Source of the DNA: Pseudobdellovibrionaceae bacterium
GTDB lineage: Bacteria; Bdellovibrionota; FAC87; UBA2466; JACKAF01
Assembly (NCBI GenBank): GCA_020635235.1
Contig: JACKAF010000006.1
Coordinates: 51,322-115,321 of the forward strand
DNA length: 64,000 nt
Direction of reading: 5' to 3'
Shown here: positions 17,280-24,895 of the stretch, piece after piece
Layout of the letters: each line of letters begins with the position of its first letter
Numbering within the stretch: position 1 is the first letter of the stretch
Translations under genes and position numbers: made by a program
The notes under the pieces: generated by a model
Seen by the model: only the letters and a program-made list of their open reading frames with translations
What the model was told of the DNA's origin: nothing
Database searches by the model: none

Positions 17280-18074
17280 TTACTTTTTAGGCGGCAAGTG
17301 GCTTTCTGCATAGACTCGCATCGCTTCGGCAAGAAAGGGGGCCAAATCCGGGTGATAGCCGTCGTACATACGACGAAAGTGCTCGTGTTCACAGTACAAT
17401 TGCCCGAGACCGATGTAAGCGGTGCGATCCGGCGTCCAGAAGCGGTTTACCACTTCGTAGTGTTCGCGGATTAGCGTTTGCACCTGCGGATCCCCTGCTT
17501 TCGCCCCCGCTTTTAGTGTTTCGGTGAGCGCTCGGTGCAAGCGATCGTATTCTTTGGCGACATCCTGATAATCCTCTTTTTTCCAGCCCTGGGTGCGTCG
17601 GCGACTTTCAATGATGTTTGCCTGGGCAGCTGCCCCGTAGCGCTCCACGAGTTCTGCCTCATACTTTTTCTGTTGTTTTGGATCAAAAAAACCTTCGTAC
17701 ATTTCCTTATCTTTCATCGGAGTCTCCTTCTCTAAGTGTGAAAGCGTGCGATCCAGTGTTCGGATGAGCACTCTAAAGCGTTTGGCCTCTTTCTCCAGGT
17801 ATCTGCGGTGGTTGCGCAGCGCCTCTGCCTTGTCAAAGTCTGTAGCGGTCATGAGACGTCCGATCTCAGAGAGTTCGAAATCCAACTCACGGTAAAAAAG
17901 GATTTGCTGCAGCAGGAGGAGCTGTTCTTTCTCGTAATAGCGGTAGCCGTTCTCCCCGCAATACGCAGGCTTGAGAAGCCCGATTTCGTCATAAAATCGG
18001 AGCGTGCGCACCGAGACTCCCGAGAGTCTTGCCAGTTCGTTGATTTTGTAAGTCTTTTTGTCTTCGCCGTTCAT
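17280..18074 (-). CDS. MerR-family regulator with TipAS ligand domain
   Basis: A drug-sensing activator like TipA, Mta or SkgA. Residues 7-80 are the MerR winged-helix domain (YKINELARLSGVSVRTLRFYDEIGLL, GYRYYEKEQL), then the dimerising coiled coil (90-120), then from about residue 135 the TipAS domain: MYEGFFDPKQQKKYEAE, a variable helix region, and HYEVVNRFWTP...YIGLGQLYCEHEHFRRMYDGYHPDLAPFLAEAM. TipAS binds bulky peptide antibiotics and other toxic compounds, which triggers promoter activation. The promoter at 18081-18111 has a MerR-type 19-bp spacer and lies so close that the message probably starts at the ATG, so the gene should activate itself. No exporter gene lies beside it. The exported run starting 18 bp downstream (569-residue haem motif protein) may be in the same transcript and is then the best target candidate. 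Confidence 0.92.
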   Translation of the reverse strand: MNGEDKKTYKINELARLSGVSVRTLRFYDEIGLLKPAYCGENGYRYYEKEQLLLLQQILFYRELDFELSEIGRLMTATDFDKAEALRNHRRYLEKEAKRFRVLIRTLDRTLSHLEKETPMKDKEMYEGFFDPKQQKKYEAELVERYGAAAQANIIESRRRTQGWKKEDYQDVAKEYDRLHRALTETLKAGAKAGDPQVQTLIREHYEVVNRFWTPDRTAYIGLGQLYCEHEHFRRMYDGYHPDLAPFLAEAMRVYAESHLPPKK

Positions 18075-18080
18075 ATTTCT

Positions 18081-18111
18081 AGGATAGCGGGTGACGTAAC
18101 GTCAGGGTCAA
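18081..18111 (-). promoter_or_regulatory. MerR-type promoter and operator of the TipA-like gene
   Basis: On the minus strand: -35 TTGACC (18111-18106), a 19-bp spacer and -10 TATCCT (18086-18081). The spacer holds the perfect palindrome TGACGTTACGTCA (18092-18104). An overlong 19-bp spacer with a dyad between the two boxes is the hallmark of promoters activated by MerR proteins through DNA distortion. The -10 ends 6 nt before the start codon, which implies a leaderless or nearly leaderless message. Confidence 0.85.
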
Positions 18112-18214
18112 GTAAAAGCTTGTTACTGTGGACGAACAGTCCTTGATCCCTTGGGTGGGTATGCTAAGGTGGCGCGGTTTTTGGGTGTGGGGCGCATTCT
18201 AAAGGAGAGTTAAC

Positions 18215-19465
18215 GTGCGCAGGCGTCTCACTATCATCGCTTTCTTACTTCTATTTGCGGCTTCGGCAGGGGCAGCGAAGCGGCTTCGTTGCGATATCAA
18301 TGACTTTCTTGTTCGCGCTGTTTCCCGGGCGACAGGGATTGAGATTTTAAGAGAGAGACTCGTCCCGTTTTCGCGGGTGCCCCTCATTCGCGACCTGGAA
18401 GCCATCCATGCCCATCTCTTTCAGGATAACCAGATTCGAAATCGTACTTTTAACTTACTGTGGGTGTACCGGGACGCGGATGCCACTGAACTACTACTCA
18501 GTGCTTTTAATGAAACCTTGGTAGAGTACTCGGACGACTCGGGCGCGAAGAGATTTCTCACCGCTCCTGAATTCGCCGATGCGTATGAGAAGTGTTTTCT
18601 GGAAGCAGGTGGAACCGTTGCGCCGAACTGGCGTCAACGGCGTGTGGTGGAAGGAGCTTCGCAGTCCGATCGTACTCGCTTTCTGAAGCGTATCTACCTA
18701 GAACTTGCGTACCGTCACCAAAGAAGCCTGGACGCGAGGAGCGGACAGCAACCTGCCAATTTTACGGCGGCCGCAAACTCTGACCTCTCCTATTTGGCGA
18801 GTTATGCCGAACTCTACAATCAGTTTGGTGGTGAAGGCAGCTTCCGGCGGGCCTACGAGAAGTTTGCCCGCCGTCAGGAGCGAGTGCGTACGCAGGTCGC
18901 GAGCTGGCAGATGGGTGGGCGAGAGTACCGACGCGTTCGCCGTGAACTGATTGGGGCCGGACTCATTCAAGCTGGTGAAGGTGGCACGAGTCCCATAAGA
19001 AGAGCCGACGCGCAGGCGCGGGACCGAGAAAATCTCTTGCAGCAAGTAGCCGAGGCTATTGCTTTGAATACGTACCCGCAGGGTTTTGAGCTTGCGGCCG
19101 CACTGACGAGCACGACAAACGCCGAAGGCGAGTCACAGTTTCAATTACACGGTACCTTTTACGAAGATGTTCGCCGACTGGGCTACGGCAATTTGGATGC
19201 TTTTGTCAGAGAACTAAACGAAAGACTGGAGCCCCCGCTGTACCGCGGTGCTGGCATCAGCAGTTGGGTCCAGGAGCTGGTAGTCCAATCCGGAGCTCTG
19301 CATACTTTGTCCTCAGGTCGACCGTTTCCGGGCTTTCATACGGCGGACTCCTCCGACGTCTTCTATGTGAACATGGGGAGTGCCCACATTCGAGCGTCGG
19401 GTCTGGATTTAGTACGTCTCAACCGACTCGTAGCCGAGAGAGTGGCTGCTCACGCCCAGCCCTAG
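18215..19465 (+). CDS. secreted protein of unknown function (416 aa)
   Basis: GTG start at 18215 with AAAGGAGAG upstream. The signal peptide covers residues 1-20 (FLLLFAASAGAA). The mature protein is about 395 residues, arginine-rich and mostly helical (RRAYEKFARRQERVRTQ, GREYRRVRRELIGAG), with two cysteines (LRCD, EKCFL) and a C-terminal part that could be beta-structured (SDVFYVNMGSAHIRASG). I recognise no domain. It diverges from the TipA-like regulator with 140 bp between the starts. That region also carries the MerR-type operator, but the operator is placed for the regulator gene and not for this one. The gene converges on the host-attachment-type gene, with a 4-bp overlap of stop codons. 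Confidence 0.72.
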   Translation: MRRRLTIIAFLLLFAASAGAAKRLRCDINDFLVRAVSRATGIEILRERLVPFSRVPLIRDLEAIHAHLFQDNQIRNRTFNLLWVYRDADATELLLSAFNETLVEYSDDSGAKRFLTAPEFADAYEKCFLEAGGTVAPNWRQRRVVEGASQSDRTRFLKRIYLELAYRHQRSLDARSGQQPANFTAAANSDLSYLASYAELYNQFGGEGSFRRAYEKFARRQERVRTQVASWQMGGREYRRVRRELIGAGLIQAGEGGTSPIRRADAQARDRENLLQQVAEAIALNTYPQGFELAAALTSTTNAEGESQFQLHGTFYEDVRRLGYGNLDAFVRELNERLEPPLYRGAGISSWVQELVVQSGALHTLSSGRPFPGFHTADSSDVFYVNMGSAHIRASGLDLVRLNRLVAERVAAHAQP

Positions 19466-19965
19466 TTTGATTCGATAACAGCTTCGATGCGTGATTTGAG
19501 ATCAGTTCCCTCCAGCCACGCCAAGTCCTTTTCAACGGAGCCTACCAAACTTTGGAGCGTGCTTTTTCTTAAATTGGTTCTAAGGATTCCAGACAGCCTA
19601 CCATCCATTACCAGCACAAACTCATCGAACTTATGTTGGGCGCACGCAGTGTTTAGAAATTCTCCGACGGTCTTCACAACAGTCTCCAGAGCATGAGATT
19701 TCGGGTCCTGCTCAGAAGAATAAGCGTGTCGCGGGACACCTGCTGCCTTCTGTTGACGATTGCGAGAGAAACCTCTACCAGGTTGATCGCTTGCGATCGC
19801 AGAGATCTTTTCGTGGGCGGCGGGATTGGGAAAACGACCGAGCTCATGCAAGTCTCGATGAACGTGCTTCTCGTAGACAATAAAGCGGGATGCATCTCCC
19901 ACCACTATCCATCGATTTTTGTGGTAGCCCTGGATAGGAATAACGTTGTCTTTCTGCCCTGCCAT
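19462..19965 (-). CDS. host-attachment-family protein (Pfam Host_attach type)
   Basis: The layout matches the bacterial family first named for a protein needed for Agrobacterium attachment: a first strand WIVVGDASRFIVYE, a loop with NPAAHEKISAIASDQPGRGFSR, a basic segment ending HAYSSEQDPKSHALE, a helix VKTVGEFLNTACAQHKFDEFVLVMDGRLSGILR and the ending GSVEKDLAWL. The fold is related to the eRF1 domain 2/RNase H-like group and the biochemical role is not settled; despite the name, members are widespread in non-symbiotic bacteria and often sit among stress genes. I chose ATG 19965 because GGAGG is 5 nt upstream; a TTG four codons earlier overlaps that site. The next gene, divergently placed, is a phosphoribosyltransferase. 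Confidence 0.75.
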   Translation of the reverse strand: MAGQKDNVIPIQGYHKNRWIVVGDASRFIVYEKHVHRDLHELGRFPNPAAHEKISAIASDQPGRGFSRNRQQKAAGVPRHAYSSEQDPKSHALETVVKTVGEFLNTACAQHKFDEFVLVMDGRLSGILRTNLRKSTLQSLVGSVEKDLAWLEGTDLKSRIEAVIESN

Positions 19966-20179
19966 ATGAACCTCCAAAATAATGCTTCAGATTAGAAAGC
20001 AATTAGGGTGCCATGCACCAGGCTTGCCGGTCCAAGTTTTCGCTCCAATGTGGGCCAAATTGTCTCCCTTTATCGGTACATGTGTCCCGAATTGTTTCCA
20101 GATTGCCTCGGCTGCGCCTACGTCGTTGGCACCTCGGTTGCAGTTCAAAGTAAGTTGAAGCTCCAACAAAGGAGGGAAC

Positions 20180-20857
20180 GTGTTTACGAACCGCGAAGAG
20201 GCAGGTTTGGAACTTGCTAAACGCCTGCACGATTACGAAGCGGATCCTAAGCTTGTTGTACTCGGCTTGCCTCGCGGGGGTGTACCCGTGGCGTTTGAAG
20301 TGGCGTGTGTGCTTGGGGCTCCCTTGGACGTTTTTATGGTCCGTAAGATTGGCGCTCCTAGCTACCCGGAGATGGCCGTTGGTGCTATCGCGTCCGGCGG
20401 GGCGATGGTCCTGCACTGGGATATTCTGGATCAGCTCTATCTATCGGAGGCGGATCTTGCGCCTGTCATAGAGGCAGAGCGCCTCGAGCTTCAGCGCAGA
20501 GAGCGAGCTTACACTACGCAGCGGGGCCACCTCGAACTCGAAGGGAAAACGGTGATTCTTGTGGATGACGGGATAGCGACCGGCGCCACGATGGAGGCCG
20601 CAGTACAAGCCGTTCGTAGCTTCAAGCCAGCTAAGATCGTGGTGGCGTCTCCGGTTGTGTCGAGAAACGCTGCGCGGAATTTGGAACGGGTGGCCGACGA
20701 CGTAGTCTACGTGATCGCGCCTTCAGATTTCGGTGCCGTGGGCAGGTGGTATGAAAACTTCGAGCAGACTAGCGATGAGGAGGTTCGCGCCTCACTGACA
20801 AAGTCAGATTGTCGATCCTTGAGTTTTAAGCCTAGTTCTCAAACTCGAGCCAGATAA
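20180..20857 (+). CDS. phosphoribosyltransferase-domain protein
   Basis: A type I PRTase fold: LPRGGVPVAFEVA near the start, the PRPP loop VILVDDGIATGATM (around residues 120-135) with the two acidic residues and the TGATM turn, and YVIAPSDFGAVGRWYENFEQTSDEEV at the end. Proteins of this exact layout (about 220 residues, GLPRGGVPVA plus GRWYENFEQTSDEEV) form a stand-alone family often found in stress gene clusters with host-attachment, universal-stress or dienelactone-hydrolase genes; the acceptor base is not known. GTG start at 20180 with AAGGAGG 6 nt upstream. The last 26 bases overlap the end of the convergent haem-motif gene. The 214 bp before it, up to the host-attachment gene, hold no gene that I can support. 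Confidence 0.9.
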   Translation: MFTNREEAGLELAKRLHDYEADPKLVVLGLPRGGVPVAFEVACVLGAPLDVFMVRKIGAPSYPEMAVGAIASGGAMVLHWDILDQLYLSEADLAPVIEAERLELQRRERAYTTQRGHLELEGKTVILVDDGIATGATMEAAVQAVRSFKPAKIVVASPVVSRNAARNLERVADDVVYVIAPSDFGAVGRWYENFEQTSDEEVRASLTKSDCRSLSFKPSSQTRAR

Positions 20858-21359
20858 GGCCCCTAAAATCTCCTACATCAAAATTGATTGCCATGTCCTT
20901 CGGGTATTCTTTGCGGATTGCAGCCTTCACGTCTTTTGCTACGTAGCGACCATGGCAGTTCAAACAGATGGGTTCAACAAAGATGGGCTGCATGTACCCG
21001 TAGCGATTCTTGCCGAGTGGGGTGATCACATATTTTGGGATGTCTTCTGCTTTTGCTTTCGAGAATTTTTCCAAATAGGCCTTTGTCCATTCGGGTGGAG
21101 CATTGTTGGGATTCCTCAAGCGGTGGCTGGTTCGGCCCACTTTCATATTTTTTGGTTTTGGAACCTTGATTTTGCAGCTAGGGATAGCTTTTTCCAGATC
21201 TCCCGTTTGGACGGCTTCCATCAGTCTCTGTTTGAATTCTTTTTTAACTGAGTCGACGGCAGCGTGTGCTTTCTCAATGGCCTTAATTTCTTTTTCATCC
21301 TCCAGCGCGGCTAGGCACGGCAGGGAGAGGAACAGGAACAGCGGTAAGAATTTAATCAC
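20832..21359 (-). CDS. exported DUF3365-type c-haem protein
   Basis: A periplasmic protein with one haem c site: EPICLNCHGRYV near residue 130. The surrounding pattern (SCKIKVPKPKNMKVGRTSHRLRNPNNAPPEW, then YVITPLGKNRYGYMQPIFVEPICLNCHG, then AIRKEYPKDMAINFDVGDFRGLIWLEF) fits the DUF3365/Tll0287-like group, which is a haem-based sensor or redox module related to PAS-like folds. Start: GTG 21359, with AAGGAGG 5 nt upstream; a TTG five codons earlier overlaps this ribosome site. The first 18 residues (VIKFLPLFLFLSLPCLAA) are the signal peptide. It is free-standing here, not fused to a kinase or cyclase. It may pass electrons or sense NO/redox; not known. Confidence 0.85.
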   Translation of the reverse strand: MIKFLPLFLFLSLPCLAALEDEKEIKAIEKAHAAVDSVKKEFKQRLMEAVQTGDLEKAIPSCKIKVPKPKNMKVGRTSHRLRNPNNAPPEWTKAYLEKFSKAKAEDIPKYVITPLGKNRYGYMQPIFVEPICLNCHGRYVAKDVKAAIRKEYPKDMAINFDVGDFRGLIWLEFEN

Positions 21360-21422
21360 AGGGACCTCCTTCAAGCCGAGGCCGAAGTTCTAGGCTTTCT
21401 CGAAGCGTATCAAGGGAATTGA

Positions 21423-22001
21423 GGGAAGCGCAATCTGCTAGCGAAAAATTTTGGCGTCTACGATGAGGCCGAGTACCCTTGGCTTAAGTCGGAACTTGAA
21501 TTTATTGGTCGTGCCGTCCAAGCGGGGAAAAAGGTGCTTGGTATTTGTCTCGGGGCCCAACTTATTGCGAGGGCTTTGGGCGCTCGAGTGTATCCGAACC
21601 CGCAAAAGGAAGTGGGCTGGTTTCCCATCGAAGCGGTTTCTGGATCGGAGGGCGACCTACTTTTCGGGTTACCCAACCCTCTTACGGTCTTTCACTGGCA
21701 TGGCGATACCTTTGACTTGCCCGCTGGGTCCCAATGGCTCTACCGTTCCACCGCGTGTGAAAACCAGGCTTTCTTGTACAAGAAAAACGTGCTGGCTCTG
21801 CAGTTTCACATGGAAGTTTCATCGGCAAGCCTAGCGGGAATGGTCGAGGCACTTCCTGGCGATTTGCGCCCCGCTGAAGCAGTAGGGGATGCGTTTGAGT
21901 TTGTGCAGGATCGCGAGCAGGTTCTCAAAGGAGCTTCTGAAGTTCCGGTACTAAAAGCACACCTTTTTAGCGTACTAGATCGATTCTTCCTGCTTGGTTA
22001 G
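21423..22001 (+). pseudogene. class I glutamine amidotransferase, 5'-truncated
   Basis: The open frame begins abruptly after a TGA at 21420 with no usable start: the first sense codons already encode the middle of the domain (NFGVYDEAEYPWLKSE), where intact relatives have about 50-60 residues before, including the first Rossmann-like strand and the GGPMS oxyanion loop. From there the domain is normal: GICLGAQL (nucleophile Cys), VGWFPI, VFHWHGDTFDLP, LQFHMEV (catalytic His and Glu). So all three triad residues remain, but the 5' end is lost. The first in-frame GTG, at 21534, would delete even more and lie just before the nucleophile. In another frame upstream, VLGFLEAYQGN is open, so a frameshift is the likely cause. 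Intact members act as stand-alone GMP-synthase-like amidotransferases. Convergent with the secreted gene at 22008. Confidence 0.72.
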
Positions 22002-22007
22002 TTTTCT

Positions 22008-22934
22008 CTACGGCCCGTTGGGACCGGGCCACTTGTAGGCCCAGAGCTTTTTGGCTTCGCCGTCTAACAAGATGTCGATTCTTGGGGAGTCGCCAAAACT
22101 CACGTAGTAGACGTCTTCGCCAATTTGTTTACCGCCGTTAGCCAATAGGTACTCGAGTAAGGGAACCGCGGCGTCTTCCACAGAAGCGACCGTTACCGAG
22201 CTGCGCAGAAGCCGTTGCAAAAGCTTTTTCGTTTCGACGGCGGCGAGTAAGCCGCCGAAACTTGTCGCAAAGGCACCGAACCAGGAAATAGGCTGTCGCA
22301 GAATAGGGGGGAGTACCCAGGCACACCCAACGGTGAGGACGATACCGACGCCAGCCGTGAGTGCGCCTGCGGGAAAGGCGCAAAGCGATCCTGCGATATT
22401 TCCTGCCGTTGTTTCCATGCGTGCTGTTCCGGTAGGGGACGTGACCTCAACGTCCAGAGTCGTTTGCGGAGACTCTTGTTCCGATAGTGCCTCGAAAGGG
22501 ATTTCTATCAGCGTTCTGTCAGAGCTTGCCCAGGTAGTGGGCGAGTTACTGAAGAAAAGCTCGTGGAGTTCGTCCAGACGTTGCCGAGAATACTGACGGG
22601 GTGATTCAGCAACCCAAGTTTGGTTTTCTGAATCGTTCGCGACTTCAAGCAGTAAGGGGAAGTCGGGATCCTTTTGCGAACGTACTTTTGCTAGTGCCCC
22701 CGTTTCTGAAGGCGCGCCTTCGTCGTCGGAGTAGAGATGCGTCTGAGCGTTAAAGGTGTTTCGCAGCCGATCCAAACGCAAAAGAAACATGGCGTAGGAC
22801 GGTTCGTCTACCGCGAGTTCCTGCAGGAGCGTCGCCAGAGCGACCGGCCGGCTGCAGTCGAGCTTGGGCTCACAAAGCGCCGCGGGCAGCCACGCAAAGA
22901 AGAACAAAAGAAAAAGGGCTTTCTGGAAAACCAT
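22008..22934 (-). CDS. exported protein with a glycine-rich hydrophobic hairpin (308 aa)
   Basis: Signal peptide at residues 1-21 (ALFLLFFFAWLPAALC). After about 160 polar residues comes a glycine/alanine-rich hydrophobic stretch (NIAGSLCAFPAGALTAGVGIVLTVGCAWVL, then WFGAFATSFGGLLAAV) that could be one or two membrane segments or a membrane-inserting hairpin. The C-terminal 60 residues are polar again (YVSFGDSPRIDILLDGEAKKLWAYKWPG). I know no family of this shape. A glycine-zipper hairpin after a signal peptide is also seen in some toxins and outer-membrane anchored proteins, but nothing else here supports such a role. The gene ends 6 bp from the stop of the truncated amidotransferase and starts 80 bp after the tRNA-fMet gene on the same strand. 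Confidence 0.7.
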   Translation of the reverse strand: MVFQKALFLLFFFAWLPAALCEPKLDCSRPVALATLLQELAVDEPSYAMFLLRLDRLRNTFNAQTHLYSDDEGAPSETGALAKVRSQKDPDFPLLLEVANDSENQTWVAESPRQYSRQRLDELHELFFSNSPTTWASSDRTLIEIPFEALSEQESPQTTLDVEVTSPTGTARMETTAGNIAGSLCAFPAGALTAGVGIVLTVGCAWVLPPILRQPISWFGAFATSFGGLLAAVETKKLLQRLLRSSVTVASVEDAAVPLLEYLLANGGKQIGEDVYYVSFGDSPRIDILLDGEAKKLWAYKWPGPNGP

Positions 22935-23013
22935 CGGGGCAAACTAGCACAACTTGAAACGGACCGATTTTTTGAAGGGGACTTTTCGTGTCGGGCGAGC
23001 AACAGGGAGAAAT

Positions 23014-23090
<77 letters not shown>

Positions 23091-23102
23091 TCAAAGGCAC
23101 GT

Positions 23103-23132
23103 AGAATACGGGCGGATGGGGGGAGAAGTCAA
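23103..23132 (-). promoter_or_regulatory. sigma-70 promoter of tRNA-fMet
   Basis: On the minus strand: TTGACT (23132-23127), an 18-bp spacer and TATTCT (23108-23103). The -10 ends 12 nt before the mature 5' end of the tRNA, leaving a very short 5' leader for RNase P to remove. Confidence 0.8.
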
Positions 23133-23215
23133 ACTCTCATTCCGGACGAAAAAACTACGGGCGAGCGGCGCTTTGGGGTTGGTGTCTGCTGGCCGGGCGT
23201 GTAGCCTTAGGCGCG

Positions 23216-24895
23216 ATGGCCGGCAGAAATCCCCCCCTAATCCAGCAGCAGGTTGTGTTTTTCGACTGCCAAACCACCGGCATGAACCCCACAAACGGCG
23301 GTCTTTTGGAGTTGGGTTGGGCGTACGGAAATGGAGAGCAAAAACCCGAGGTGCACTCGGTGGTGCTCTGCCAGCCCGAGGGGAGACGCATCCCTCGGCG
23401 GATTCAGGAAATTACGGGAATCTCTGAAAAAGACGCCATCCTCGGCGAACCGCTCGAAAGAGCCTGGGCAAAGCTACTAACATCCGTTCCAAAAACGGCC
23501 TTGTGGGTTATTCACTACTCAAAATTTGAATGGGCCTTTGTGGGAAGTCTCTTTGGCAAGTCCCCCCCGGAAGTGCTCTGTACCTACGAACTCGCCAGAC
23601 GCCTACTTCCTGGACTGGGCTCACACACGATCCGAGCCGTCTGCGGGCATCTTGGTCAACCGTTAGCCAATCTCAAAAGAGCCGGCGATCATGTGGAAGC
23701 TACTGCTTTTGTATGGGGCAAGATGCTGAAGCTTCTGCAAGAGCAAGAGAACGTAACGACGTTACAGGAATTCAAAGCTTGGTTTGAAAAAACGCCTCCA
23801 CTAAAAAACGGAACGAAGAAGCGGACCCGAACCTACCTTGTTGAGAGCGATACGCGACTGCAACTCAGTGAATCCCCCGGCACGTACCATCTAAAGGATT
23901 GCAATGGGAACGTTTTGTATGTTGGCAAGGCCACCTCTTTGAAGAGTCGGGTCAATAGTTACTTTCGAGGTAAGCAAACCAAAGGCTGTCGACTCAATGA
24001 AATGCTCGCGCAAGTGGCCGACATCAAGGTTCACCCGGTTGCCACACCTCTTGAGGCGGCTCTCCTTGAAAACGATCAAATCAAGGAAATCGATCCGCCT
24101 TATAATCGGGCACTCAAAGCAGAATCTCGTCAGGTTTTTTATTGTGGCAGAGATTTTTCTGTTACGGACGGGAAGGATCTACGCTATGGGCCCTTTTCCA
24201 CCTCTGCCTGGTGGACGCATTGGGTAGTGATGCTTGAGGCAAGCGAGAAGCCCGACATTCTGGCGGCGCTGCTCAGCAGTGAGAGCGAAGCCACCGCCGA
24301 TCCCGAAGTAGTATTGGACGGTGTGCGGATTCTAGAAGAAAACGCCCGATTTCCTTTTAGAAGGACCGCGGAGTCAATTCGTTACTGGCTATCTCGTGGT
24401 TATACCGAACGGATAGCCCTTCTTAAGCAGCGCCGGCTTGAAGCCAAGGCGCTACTGAACGAAGAAGCCGAAGAAGAGGAAGAAACGACAGAAAAGGTAC
24501 CGGAGTGGGACGCTGCGCGGGTGGCGCGGCGGCTTTCTAAAAGCTGCGGGCACACCGCCTTCAGAGTCCACTCTGGCAGGTGGGCACGTCGATTTTCAGA
24601 CTGCGTTCTCACGTACCGGGAACCCAAAGCAGAGTTTTACCGCGAACTGCGTTTTAAAGACGGCATCCTTGTATCTGCCAAAAACAAAAAATCCCCCGGC
24701 AGGAGCCGCCTTCCGCACCCCGCACCTGTGTCGGATGTGAGTCTTGTAACTTTGGATCGTCTGCGGGTGTTGCGTACTGAAGTCTTGCGTGTCCTCACTG
24801 GTGGAGGGGACGCGGTTTTGCAGTCAGCGGGCCAAGCGCCTTTGGGAGCCGACAAGTTGAAACAATATGTTTTCCCGGGGCAGTTCGATGGATAG
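23216..24895 (+). CDS. decayed DEDDh exonuclease domain fused to GIY-YIG nuclease
   Basis: Residues about 12-185 match the DnaQ-type 3'-5' exonuclease fold (VVFFDCQTTGMNP, ITGISEKD, HYSKFEWAF, LCTYELARRLLPGLGSHTIRAVCGHLG, RAGDHVEATAFVWGKML), but the catalytic residues look lost: D17 stays, the next Glu is Gln19, the FD of motif II is FE, and the H-x4-D of motif III reads K and H. Residues 222-300 are a UvrC-type GIY-YIG domain with the key residues present (GTYHLKD, VLYVGKATSLKSRVNSYF, TPLEAALLENDQIK, PPYN). The last 250 residues are helical with an acidic EEAEEEEETTEK linker. GIY-YIG domains cut one strand next to a lesion or branch. The gene overlaps the helicase-nuclease gene by 29 bp, so the two are one operon and may work as a repair pair. 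Start ATG or the upstream GTG region is not certain. Confidence 0.85.
   Translation: MAGRNPPLIQQQVVFFDCQTTGMNPTNGGLLELGWAYGNGEQKPEVHSVVLCQPEGRRIPRRIQEITGISEKDAILGEPLERAWAKLLTSVPKTALWVIHYSKFEWAFVGSLFGKSPPEVLCTYELARRLLPGLGSHTIRAVCGHLGQPLANLKRAGDHVEATAFVWGKMLKLLQEQENVTTLQEFKAWFEKTPPLKNGTKKRTRTYLVESDTRLQLSESPGTYHLKDCNGNVLYVGKATSLKSRVNSYFRGKQTKGCRLNEMLAQVADIKVHPVATPLEAALLENDQIKEIDPPYNRALKAESRQVFYCGRDFSVTDGKDLRYGPFSTSAWWTHWVVMLEASEKPDILAALLSSESEATADPEVVLDGVRILEENARFPFRRTAESIRYWLSRGYTERIALLKQRRLEAKALLNEEAEEEEETTEKVPEWDAARVARRLSKSCGHTAFRVHSGRWARRFSDCVLTYREPKAEFYRELRFKDGILVSAKNKKSPGRSRLPHPAPVSDVSLVTLDRLRVLRTEVLRVLTGGGDAVLQSAGQAPLGADKLKQYVFPGQFDG

Noticed and set aside
19987..20169. 60-codon minus-strand frame between the host-attachment and phosphoribosyltransferase genes
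   Set aside because: Would start at a TTG without ribosome site and overlap the strong ribosome site of the gene at 20180; no family seen. It remains possible as a remnant.
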